Source: Actinomyces naeslundii
Lineage (GTDB): Bacteria; Actinomycetota; Actinomycetes; Actinomycetales; Actinomycetaceae
Reading direction: 5' to 3'
Assembly (NCBI RefSeq): GCF_001956585.1
Contig: NZ_MSRR01000029.1
Location: 1 to 51,363 of the forward strand
Length of the DNA: 51,363 nucleotides
In this document: positions 8,067 to 15,604 of the stretch, piece after piece
Numbering within the stretch: the first letter of the stretch is position 1
Layout: each line of letters begins with the position of its first letter
Position numbers and translations under genes: made by a program
The notes under the pieces: generated by a model
Seen by the model: only the letters and a program-made list of their open reading frames with translations
Databases searched by the model: none
What the model was told of the DNA's origin: nothing

Positions 8067-9617
8067 TCAGTCCTTCGTGAACATGGCGAGCATGCGGTGG
8101 GTGACCGCGAAGCCGCCGACGATGTTGATCGTGGCCAGGACCACCGCGGCCAGGCTGATGGCGCTGATGAGCGGATGGGGGTGGCCCACCTGCGAGATCG
8201 CCCCGACCAGGATGATTCCCGAGATCGCGTTGGTCACTGACATGAGCGGTGTGTGCAGGGCGGGGGTCACGTTGGAGATGACGTGGAAGCCCAGGATCAC
8301 CGAGAGCGTGAGCACGATGTAGTGGCTCGTGGCGGCCGCCGGCGTTGCCAGCACCAGGGCTGCGGCCACGAGGCTCGCAGCGGCCAGTCCCAGCCACTGC
8401 CGGGAGCGCGAGCGCGCCTGGGCCACGCGGGCGGCCTCCTGGGCGGCTGCGTCCTCGGCGGCCGCCTGCTCCGGGCGTCCCGGGGCGGGAGTGGCCGAGA
8501 CCTGGATCGGGGGAGGGGGCCAGAGCAGCTCGCCGTCGTGGGTGACCGTGATGGCCCGGACCACCTCGTCGTCCAGGTCCAGGGCGAGTTCTCCGTCCTT
8601 GGCGGGGGTGATCAGGCCCAGTAGGTTGACGATGTTGCGCCCGTAGAGTTGGGTCGCCTGCGCGGGCAGCATCCCCGCCAGGTCCGTGTGCCCCACGATC
8701 GTGACGCCGCCCTCGGTGGTGACTACCTCGCCGGGCACCGTCAGCTCGGTGTTGCCGCCGGTCGCCGCCGCCATGTCGATGATGACCGATCCGGGGCGCA
8801 TGGCCTCGATCGCGGAGCGGTCCAGGAGCATCGGCGCGCGGCGGCCCGGGATGCTCGCCGTGGTGATGACGACGTCGGACTCGGCGGCCTGCTGGGCGTA
8901 GAGCGCGTTGGCCGCACTCGCCTGATCGGCGCTCATCTCCTTGGCGTAGCCGTCGGAGGACACCTCCTGGGAGCTGGGCAGCGGCACGAACTGCGCCCCC
9001 ATCGAACGAACCTGGTCGGCGACCTCGGGACGCACGTCGGAGCCGCGCACCTGTGCGCCCAGGGAGCAGGCAGTCCCGATGGCGGACAGGCCGGCCACGC
9101 CCGCACCGATGACGTAGACGGTGGCGGGCGGGAACTTGCCGGCGGCGGTCACCTGCCCGCTGAACAGCCTGTCCAGGTGGGAGGCCGCCTCGATGACGGC
9201 GCGGTAGCCGGCCAGGTTCGCCTGTGAGGAGAGCACGTCCAGGGACTGTGCCCGCGAGATCCTGGGGACCACGTCCAGGGCCAGGCCGGTGATGCTGCGC
9301 TCGCGCAGCGACTCGAGGAGCTCGGGGCGGCGCGCCGGGTCCATACGGCAGATGAGGACCGCGCCCCGGCTCATGAGCGCCAGGTGCTCCTCGGCGGGGG
9401 CCGAGGCACTCACCACGACGTCGCAGCCCCACACGCGGGCGCCGCCGGCCGGCTGGGCCCCGGCGGCCTCGTAGGCGTCGTCGGGGAACTGCGCCCGTCC
9501 TCCGGCGCCGCGTTCAACCAGGACCTCATAACCCAGGCGGATCATCAGCTCCACCGTCTGCGGACTCGCGGCGGTGCGCGGCTGATCCACCGGCTCGCGG
9601 GGGACTCCGATACGCAT
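8067..9617 (-). CDS. pntA: NAD(P) transhydrogenase subunit alpha
   Basis: The alpha subunit (516 residues from the chosen start; E. coli 510). The NAD-binding domain I spans about 1-370, with VIGAGVAGLSAIG as the dinucleotide fold followed by GSDVRPEV. The C-terminal 120 residues hold about four membrane helices (LSVILGFHVISNVTPALHTP is typical of the family). The ATG at 9617 is preferred because AGGAGG lies 4 nt upstream; an ATG 15 nt further upstream lacks such a site. Promoter signals must lie in the 208-bp gap to the sugar-kinase gene, which includes a 6-bp inverted repeat, GGTGCC, at 9639-9656. It works with pntB to supply NADPH. Confidence 0.96.
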   Translation of the reverse strand: MRIGVPREPVDQPRTAASPQTVELMIRLGYEVLVERGAGGRAQFPDDAYEAAGAQPAGGARVWGCDVVVSASAPAEEHLALMSRGAVLICRMDPARRPELLESLRERSITGLALDVVPRISRAQSLDVLSSQANLAGYRAVIEAASHLDRLFSGQVTAAGKFPPATVYVIGAGVAGLSAIGTACSLGAQVRGSDVRPEVADQVRSMGAQFVPLPSSQEVSSDGYAKEMSADQASAANALYAQQAAESDVVITTASIPGRRAPMLLDRSAIEAMRPGSVIIDMAAATGGNTELTVPGEVVTTEGGVTIVGHTDLAGMLPAQATQLYGRNIVNLLGLITPAKDGELALDLDDEVVRAITVTHDGELLWPPPPIQVSATPAPGRPEQAAAEDAAAQEAARVAQARSRSRQWLGLAAASLVAAALVLATPAAATSHYIVLTLSVILGFHVISNVTPALHTPLMSVTNAISGIILVGAISQVGHPHPLISAISLAAVVLATINIVGGFAVTHRMLAMFTKD

Positions 9618-9825
9618 AGTGCCTCCTTGCACGACACGGGTGCCGTCGTCGGCACCTCACAAGAAACTATCGGCAAGATAGAAGGTCATGAGGCCTTCGG
9701 CAAGGGACGGTTGGTGCCGGCCCGGTGACGCGGGCGGAGAGACGAGTCGAAGAAGCGGTCGCACGTGGCGCGGTAGAGGCGCCGACAGTGGATGGAATGA
9801 GGGGAATTGAGGGGAATAAGGTGAG

Positions 9826-10581
9826 TTAGGGGCGGGCCATGTCCCAGCAGCGGGCGCCACCGGTCATGCCGGCCTCGTTGGGGACCACGACGACGTCGTC
9901 GCCGATCTTGGCCAGCTGGGCCGCCGTGATCCGACGCGAGTTGCCGCCGCCCAGGTAGAGGCGGTCCCACAGGTACATGGGGCGTAGGGCGTCGACGACG
10001 CGGCGCACCCGGCGCGACCAGTGGGCGTCGCCCAGGCGCAGCCGCTCGTGCTCGCCGATGTAGTCGTCATAGGTCAGGCCCCAGCGCACGGGGCCCTGGG
10101 AGACCTCCACGTGCGGGGCCAGGAGGCCGTTGTCGAAGACGGCGTTGCCCAGGCCTGTGCCCAGGGTCACGATCATCTCCAGGCCGTGGCCGGTGACGAC
10201 GCCGGCCCCGGCGACCTCGGCGTCGTTGAGGACCAGGGCGGGGATGCCCAGGGCTCTCGAGACGCCGGCGCCCATGTTGAAGCGGGCCCAGGCCTCCACC
10301 AGCTCGGGCAGCACCTTGGAGCGCGGACCGTCCCGAGTGATGTAGTGCGGTGTGGCGATGACGACCCCGTGGCGGATCATGCCCGGCATCCCCACCGTCA
10401 CCCGGTCCGCCTCCGGCAGCTGGGAGGCCAGTGAGGCGATGGTCTCCACCAGCTTCGTCGGTGGCAGCGGGTAGGGGGTCGGGGTGCGCACGGCGCGGGA
10501 GATGATGTTGCCCTCGGCGTCCAGCACCGAGGCCTTGATGCCGCCGCCGCCGCAGTCCACGGACAGGGTCGTTGTGCTCAC
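9826..10581 (-). CDS. ROK-family sugar kinase, polyphosphate glucokinase-like
   Basis: A 251-residue cytosolic kinase of the ASKHA/ROK fold. Phosphate-binding loop 1 is LSVDCGGGGIKASVLDAEG near the N-terminus. VGMPGMIRHGVV and VLNDAEVAG follow, the latter carrying the catalytic Asp of ROK glucokinases, and LGTGLGNAVFDNG is the second phosphate motif. Length and the WSRRVRRVVDALRPMYLWD / YLGGGNSRRI end match actinobacterial polyphosphate glucokinase (PpgK, about 250-265 residues). The zinc-binding cysteine motif of larger ROK proteins is absent. The GTG at 10581 is chosen because it places the phosphate loop at the very N-terminus. It is divergent from truA with only 48 bp between starts. Whether the donor is polyphosphate or ATP cannot be told. 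Confidence 0.8.
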   Translation of the reverse strand: MSTTTLSVDCGGGGIKASVLDAEGNIISRAVRTPTPYPLPPTKLVETIASLASQLPEADRVTVGMPGMIRHGVVIATPHYITRDGPRSKVLPELVEAWARFNMGAGVSRALGIPALVLNDAEVAGAGVVTGHGLEMIVTLGTGLGNAVFDNGLLAPHVEVSQGPVRWGLTYDDYIGEHERLRLGDAHWSRRVRRVVDALRPMYLWDRLYLGGGNSRRITAAQLAKIGDDVVVVPNEAGMTGGARCWDMARP

Positions 10582-10629
10582 GGCTGCGAGCCTAGTGGAA
10601 GCGTGAGGCCGGTGCGGTTCAATGGGGTC

Positions 10630-11517
10630 ATGCCACGCATTCGCCTCGACCTGGCCTACGACGGCACCTTCTTCTCCGGGTGGGCCGCCCAGCCCGGTCT
10701 GCGTACCGTCGAGGGAGTCCTCACCTCTGCCCTGGTCACTGTCCTGCGCGAGCCCGTCCGCCTCACGGTGGCGGGCCGCACCGACGCCGGTGTCCACGCC
10801 GCAGCCCAGGTAGTCCACTTCGATGCGAGCACTGAGGCCTGGGCCGCCCTACCCGGGCGCTCCGACCGCCTCCCCGAGGCCGCTCTGCTCACCCGGCTCG
10901 CGGGCGTCCTGGCGCGCGAGGCGCAGGTCAGTTTGCCGCGTACCCCGCGCGGCGCCGGCGACGTCGTCGTCACCGGGGCGCGCAGCGTGCCGCAGGCCTT
11001 TGACGCCCGCTTCGGAGCGCTGAGCCGCCGCTACACCTACCGGATCGCCGACGCCGCAGCCTCGCGCGATCCCGCCCGGCGCGCCACCGTCCTGTGGCTG
11101 CCGGACCGGCTCGACGTCCGGGCCATGGGGGCCTCCGCCGTGCCCCTGCTGGGTGAGCACGACTTCCTGTCCTACTGCAAGCCCCGCCAGGGTGCCACGA
11201 CCATCCGCACCCTGCGCACCCTGACGTGGCGACGAGCCGCCGGCGGGCCGGATTCCGGGCTCGTCGTCCTGACCGTCGTCGCCGACGCCTTCTGCCACTC
11301 CATGGTCCGGTCCCTGGTAGGGGCCGGTCTCGCCGTCGGGCAGGGACGCAAACCGGTCACCTGGCCAGGCGAGCTCCTGGCGGCCCGCACGCGTGACGGC
11401 GCTGCTCCTGTCGCCCCGCCGCACGGGCTGACTCTGGAGGAGATCGTCTACCCAGCTGACGACGATCTCGCCGCTCAGGCCGAGCGCGCCCGGACCACCC
11501 GACGTCTGACCTGCTGA
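10630..11517 (+). CDS. truA: tRNA pseudouridine(38-40) synthase
   Basis: Isomerises uridines 38-40 in the tRNA anticodon arm. The 295-residue protein opens with RIRLDLAYDGTFFSGWAAQP and carries the catalytic Asp in AGRTDAGVHA. SRRYTYRI and FCHSMVRSLVGAGLAVGQG near the end are also family motifs. The ATG at 10630 is favoured over a GTG 27 nt upstream because it is the conserved N-terminus. It has a TTCAAT hexamer exactly 6 nt before it, so the mRNA may be leaderless. A central segment (about 105-125) is longer than in E. coli TruA. It precedes rplM-rpsI, a common actinobacterial order. Confidence 0.95.
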   Translation: MPRIRLDLAYDGTFFSGWAAQPGLRTVEGVLTSALVTVLREPVRLTVAGRTDAGVHAAAQVVHFDASTEAWAALPGRSDRLPEAALLTRLAGVLAREAQVSLPRTPRGAGDVVVTGARSVPQAFDARFGALSRRYTYRIADAAASRDPARRATVLWLPDRLDVRAMGASAVPLLGEHDFLSYCKPRQGATTIRTLRTLTWRRAAGGPDSGLVVLTVVADAFCHSMVRSLVGAGLAVGQGRKPVTWPGELLAARTRDGAAPVAPPHGLTLEEIVYPADDDLAAQAERARTTRRLTC

Positions 11518-11579
11518 CCGTGGGCTCAGTGGCGGGTGGGCCGCGTGGTGCGATTCACGGAACTGAAAAGCCGCACCTT

Positions 11580-11609
11580 TTGACCCTCCCGCAGACCGCC
11601 CGGTACTGT
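11580..11609 (+). promoter_or_regulatory. Promoter for rplM-rpsI
   Basis: TTGACC (11580-11585), an 18-bp spacer and TACTGT (11604-11609) form a near-consensus housekeeping promoter. It would give a leader of about 160 nt before rplM, unusually long for this window, where several genes seem leaderless. Confidence 0.65.
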
Positions 11610-11775
11610 TGGCAATCGTCGTGCAGCACGCGTGTGCGTGTCCGCGGTGCCGTCCCACTCGCCCCGGATCGCCTGTGCTCCGACCGCTCACCTGACCATG
11701 GTGGTCTCGCCGAACTGCGAACGCTTCACCGCGCTTCGGCGTGCCCACTCGCCAAGAGAAACGAAGGCAACGCCC

Positions 11776-12219
11776 GTGCGCACGTATACACCGAAGCCCG
11801 GCGACGTCGAGAAGAACTGGTACGTCATTGACGCCACCGACGTCATCCTGGGTCGACTCGCGGCTCAGGCCGCCACCCTGCTCCGTGGGAAGCACAAGCC
11901 CCAGTTCGCCCCCAATGAGGACTGCGGCGACTACGTCGTCATCATCAATGCCGACAAGGTGGCCCTCACCAATGGCAAGGCCGACAAGAAGTTCGCCTAC
12001 CGCCACTCCGGCCACCCGGGTGGTCTGACCGCCGTCTCCTACCGCGAGCTGCTGGCCACCCGCCCCGAGCGCGCCGTTGAGAAGGCCATCAAGGGCATGG
12101 TGCCCCACACCAAGCTCGGTCGCGCCCAGCTCAAGAAGCTCAAGGTCTACGCGGGTGCCGAGCACCCGCACGCCTCCCAGAACCCGAAGCCGTTCGAGAT
12201 CACCCAGGTCGCCCAGTAA
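11776..12219 (+). CDS. rplM: 50S ribosomal protein L13
   Basis: The 147-residue protein has the expected L13 length. It shows [19 protein letters not shown] at the N-terminus and [17 protein letters not shown] in the C-terminal half, both universal. The GTG start ([17 protein letters not shown]) is the usual actinobacterial form, with GAAGGC upstream. It lies 43 bp before rpsI in the conserved L13-S9 operon. The long leader could carry autoregulation by ribosomal protein binding, but no known leader structure was recognised. Confidence 0.97.
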   Translation: MRTYTPKPGDVEKNWYVIDATDVILGRLAAQAATLLRGKHKPQFAPNEDCGDYVVIINADKVALTNGKADKKFAYRHSGHPGGLTAVSYRELLATRPERAVEKAIKGMVPHTKLGRAQLKKLKVYAGAEHPHASQNPKPFEITQVAQ

Positions 12220-12262
12220 GCGCTCCAGCGCTCGGCACCTAGCGACAAGCAAAGGACATATC

Positions 12263-12757
12263 GTGGCTGAGACCACTGTCGACATCGACGCGCTGGACGA
12301 GGAGAACGCCCCCTCCAGCTACACCACCGAGACCGAGGAGTCCGCTCCGGGGCGCGGCCAGTCCATCACCGCCCCCGGCTCCGGCCTGGGTCGCCGCAAG
12401 GAGGCCGTCGCCCGCGTGCGCCTCGTTCCCGGCACCGGCCAGTGGACGCTGAACGGTCGCTCCCTGGAGGACTACTTCCCCAACAAGCTGCACCAGCAGC
12501 TCGTTCGCGCCCCCTTCACCGTCCTGGACCTCGAGGGCCGCTTCGACGTCGTCGCCCGCATCAACGGCGGTGGCGTCTCCGGCCAGGCCGGCGCCCTGCG
12601 CCTGGGCATCGCCCGCGCCCTCAACGAGATTGACCGTGAGGCCAACCGCGCCACCCTGAAGAAGGCCGGCTTCCTCACCCGTGACTCGCGCATCGTGGAG
12701 CGCAAGAAGGCCGGTCTGCACAAGGCCCGCCGCGCCCCCCAGTACTCCAAGCGCTGA
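12263..12757 (+). CDS. rpsI: 30S ribosomal protein S9
   Basis: A 164-residue S9. The N-terminal 35 or so residues are an acidic, low-complexity extension seen in actinobacterial S9. The conserved body starts at [17 protein letters not shown] and ends in the basic tail [13 protein letters not shown] that reaches the ribosomal P site. The GTG start has AAAGGA upstream. It is co-transcribed with rplM. Confidence 0.97.
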   Translation: MAETTVDIDALDEENAPSSYTTETEESAPGRGQSITAPGSGLGRRKEAVARVRLVPGTGQWTLNGRSLEDYFPNKLHQQLVRAPFTVLDLEGRFDVVARINGGGVSGQAGALRLGIARALNEIDREANRATLKKAGFLTRDSRIVERKKAGLHKARRAPQYSKR

Positions 12758-12806
12758 TCCGGAGCGGTCTCGGTCAGACCGATCGGAACCGCATCGCCCG
12801 CTGTGT

Positions 12807-12847
12807 ACGACGGCGGCCGTCCCCATGACCGGGGCGGTCGCCGTCGT
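12807..12847. terminator. 17-bp hairpin downstream of rpsI
   Basis: The outer arm ACGACGGCG (12807-12815) pairs with CGCCGTCGT (12839-12847). The pairing continues inward to a total of 17 bp, with G-T wobbles, around a 7-nt loop. It lies between rpsI and glmM. There is no T tract, so it could be an intrinsic terminator of the GC-rich type or a structured leader of glmM. Confidence 0.45.
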
Positions 12848-13054
12848 CGTCATTCGTCAGGGTTCGCCGCGATCGGCTCCGACGTCGTCGGGAGATCCGG
12901 CAGTCAGCGACGAATGGGTGAGATCCGAGCCCGGATCTCGGGTGTCGGTGACTCACAGGACATCAGACCTTGCTCGAGGTCCGGCCGTCATGTCACCGTA
13001 TCGGGCGGCCCGTGGCAGGATGGGGCTGTTTCGTCACCCCTCAGGAGGATTTCC

Positions 13055-14416
13055 ATGGCTCGTCTCTTCGGAACCGACGGCGTACGTGGCCTGGCCAACG
13101 ACCTGCTCACACCCACCCTGGCCGTGCAGCTCGGTGAGGCTGCGGCGCGCGTCCTGACCAAGGACACGTCCGCCACCCGCAGCTCGCGCAGCGGCCGCCC
13201 CCGCGCCATCGTGGGGCGCGACACCCGCGCCTCCGGAGAGTTCCTCGACCACGCCATCAGTGCGGGCCTGGCCTCCTCCGGTGTTGACGTCACTCGCGTG
13301 GGCGTCCTGCCCACCCCGGCAATCGCCCACCTGACGGCCACCCAGGACATCGAGCTGGGCGTCATGATCTCCGCCTCCCACAACCCCTTCCCGGACAACG
13401 GCATCAAGTTCATCGCCCGCGGTGGCTACAAGCTCGCCGACGCCGTCGAGGACGAGATCGAGGCCCTCCTGGGCAAGGTCAACGACCGGCCCACCGGCGC
13501 CGACGTCGGCCGCGTCATCAAGGGCGAGACCGTCGCCGACCAGAACTACATCAACCACCTCGTCGACTCCGCGGCCACCGACCTGTCCGGGCTGCGCATC
13601 GTCGTCGACGCCTCCAACGGCGCCGCCTCCGTCGTCGGTCCCGCCGCGCTGCGGGCGGCCGGCGCCGAGGTCATCGTCATCAACGCCTCCCCGGACGGCC
13701 TCAACATCAACGACAGCTGCGGCTCCACCCACCCCGAGCAGCTGCAGAACTACGTCAAGGCCGTCGGCGCGGACATGGGCGTGGCCTACGACGGCGATGC
13801 CGACCGCTGCCTGGCCGTGGACGCCGACGGGAAGCTCGTCGACGGCGACCAGATCATGGGCATGCTCGCCATCGGCATGAAGGCTGACGGCACCCTCGGC
13901 TCCGACACGCTCGTCGTCACCGTCATGAGCAACCTCGGCCTCATCCTGGCCATGCGCGAGCACGGCATCCGCACTGTTCAGACCGGCGTGGGCGACCGCT
14001 ACGTGCTTGAGCGCATGCTCCAGGGCGGTTACACCCTGGGCGGTGAACAGTCGGGCCACGTCATCGACACCATCCACGCCACCACCGGCGACGGCGTGCT
14101 CACCTCTCTGCACGTGGCCGCGCGCGTCAAGCGCACCGGTAAGACGCTGGCCGAGCTCGCCAGTGTCGTCACCCGCCTGCCCCAGACGCTCATCAACGTC
14201 AAGAACGTCGACAAGGCCGCCGCCAGCACCAACCAGTCGGTGCAGGACGCCGTGGCCTCCGCGGAGAAGGAGCTGGGCGAGACGGGACGCGTCCTGCTGC
14301 GCCCCTCGGGCACCGAGCCGCTCGTGCGCGTCATGGTCGAGGCCGCCACCCAGGAGGAGGCCGACCGCGTCGCCCGCTCCCTGGCCGACACCGTCAAGAA
14401 CAACCTCAGCCTGTGA
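13055..14416 (+). CDS. glmM: Phosphoglucosamine mutase
   Basis: Interconverts glucosamine-6-phosphate and glucosamine-1-phosphate on the way to UDP-GlcNAc. The 453-residue protein begins ARLFGTDGVRGLAN, the GlmM signature. The phosphoserine loop is ISASHNPFPDNGIKF, with the reactive Ser at about 108. Mg2+ binding is in AYDGDADRCLAVD, substrate specificity in GGEQSGHVI, and phosphate binding in LRPSGTEPLVRVM near the end. The ATG has CAGGAGGA 6 nt upstream. In the pathway it acts just after GlmS, encoded 8.6 kb downstream beyond the accessory block. Confidence 0.97.
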   Translation: MARLFGTDGVRGLANDLLTPTLAVQLGEAAARVLTKDTSATRSSRSGRPRAIVGRDTRASGEFLDHAISAGLASSGVDVTRVGVLPTPAIAHLTATQDIELGVMISASHNPFPDNGIKFIARGGYKLADAVEDEIEALLGKVNDRPTGADVGRVIKGETVADQNYINHLVDSAATDLSGLRIVVDASNGAASVVGPAALRAAGAEVIVINASPDGLNINDSCGSTHPEQLQNYVKAVGADMGVAYDGDADRCLAVDADGKLVDGDQIMGMLAIGMKADGTLGSDTLVVTVMSNLGLILAMREHGIRTVQTGVGDRYVLERMLQGGYTLGGEQSGHVIDTIHATTGDGVLTSLHVAARVKRTGKTLAELASVVTRLPQTLINVKNVDKAAASTNQSVQDAVASAEKELGETGRVLLRPSGTEPLVRVMVEAATQEEADRVARSLADTVKNNLSL

Positions 14417-14467
14417 GCTGACGGCGGGTTCCTTCTCGGCCTTCAGAAGGCTATCTTGTCCGACCTA

Positions 14468-14500
14468 TGTGCCCCGTCCAGAACTTATGGGCGGGGCACA
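14468..14500 (+). terminator. Hairpin downstream of glmM
   Basis: TGTGCCCCG (14468-14476) pairs perfectly with CGGGGCACA (14492-14500), 52 bp after the glmM stop. A second perfect 8-bp hairpin with a 3-nt loop, TGCACGGC-GTA-GCCGTGCA, follows at 14528-14546. The 226-bp gap holds no other recognisable feature and is less GC-rich than glmM. Confidence 0.5.
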
Positions 14501-14642
14501 GGGCATTGAACCTTTTGGGACTGCTGGTGCACGGCGTAGCCGTGCAGTGGTCGACAGCTATGTCTCAGCCTCAATGTTATTGCCGATCCACTTCTGATAT
14601 ACCCTTTGGGATACAGCGTCTAACAAATCGAGCGGAGCGAGC

Positions 14643-15029
14643 ATGGAGCTGCCCGATGGTGGATACCGTCCTCCGCCGATCCACGTATGTGTGGACGAGA
14701 CCTACCCAATCGATGTCGGCCCGATCCCCGGGTCAGGGCGCCACCGGATAGTCATACGACTGAGGACCTACAGAGGGCGCGTGGTTGACTATGCGCTCCA
14801 GCACGAGTGGTGCTCCAGCCCGGATGACGACTGGCGGCCCGTGTTTCGGATCGACACACGTCATGGCTGCATCCACTCTCACCAGTACCATCGAGACCGC
14901 GACCGTGAGACCCGTCCCATCCAAGTACTGGGGAGGAACGACCATGCCATACTGGGAGCGTCTTACGAAGAGTCATACAAGCAGGTAATCGACTGGATGG
15001 AACAGCACTTCAGGAGCTGGCAGAGATGA
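14643..15029 (+). CDS. Uncharacterised protein, 128 aa, first of a coupled pair
   Basis: No family was recognised. It is a mixed alpha/beta, soluble-looking protein rich in His and Arg. The middle looks like beta strands (HRIVIRLRTYRGRVVDYALQ, then WRPVFRIDTRHG), followed by the charged HSHQYHRDRDRE. It ends in an amphipathic helix (YEESYKQVIDWMEQHF). There is no signal peptide or membrane segment. The ATG follows GGAG with 5 nt spacing. Its stop overlaps the next start as ATGA, so the two proteins are translationally coupled and probably act together. Composition is less GC-rich than glmM, in keeping with an inserted accessory unit. Confidence 0.75.
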   Translation: MELPDGGYRPPPIHVCVDETYPIDVGPIPGSGRHRIVIRLRTYRGRVVDYALQHEWCSSPDDDWRPVFRIDTRHGCIHSHQYHRDRDRETRPIQVLGRNDHAILGASYEESYKQVIDWMEQHFRSWQR

Positions 15030-15487
15030 GTGACACTAAGACGACGCGGCGTGACGCGGCGCGCGCTGTGGGGCTCTTCCTCGGTACGACTCAGGGGCGG
15101 GAACTGTTCAGGCGTAACCACTACCTCAATGACACCAGGATCCTTGCGGTCCCTGAGTCCGAGCCCATTGACTCCGTGATCGCCGATCACCTCGACCACG
15201 GTGCTGACACGATAGTCGCCGTGTTTTTCCCCGATCGCCAGGGCAGTAAGCGCTTCGGCTTTTTCAGGTGGGAGATGCCTTCAAAGCAGGCCCCCGAAGG
15301 GTGGAGCACTGCCGGAGGGGTGACGCTGGGGACCGGACCTCAGGGCCACACATCGTCCATCGGTGCTGTGATGGATACGATGAAGGCTCAACGTTTTACT
15401 CTTTCTGACGATGGTCCTCACGATGACGTCCCGGATGTGTCTGCCCTGCTCAAGCGCATGTCATCCAAAGCCTTCGCTGCTTCTTAG
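15026..15487 (+). CDS. Uncharacterised protein, 153 aa, second of a coupled pair
   Basis: No family was recognised. The protein is soluble-looking. A helical N-terminus (ARAVGLFLGTTQGRELFRRN) is followed by alternating strands (DTIVAVFFPDRQGSKRFGFF) and a helical, charged C-terminus. The start overlaps the stop of the previous gene (ATGA), and GGAG lies about 9 nt upstream inside that gene. The pair is flanked by hairpins downstream of glmM and by the SARP gene. A toxin-antitoxin or other two-component function is possible from the layout alone, but no motif supports it. Confidence 0.75.
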   Translation: MSDTKTTRRDAARAVGLFLGTTQGRELFRRNHYLNDTRILAVPESEPIDSVIADHLDHGADTIVAVFFPDRQGSKRFGFFRWEMPSKQAPEGWSTAGGVTLGTGPQGHTSSIGAVMDTMKAQRFTLSDDGPHDDVPDVSALLKRMSSKAFAAS

Positions 15488-15604
15488 CACCTGAGCCTCA
15501 CTTGAGGCCCTCGGAGCCGGAGTACCGTCATGATGGTGGTGGGCCTCGCGGCTTACTTTGACCGCTGGAACACCGCCTCACGGTAATGGGGGGAGAATAG
15601 ACCC

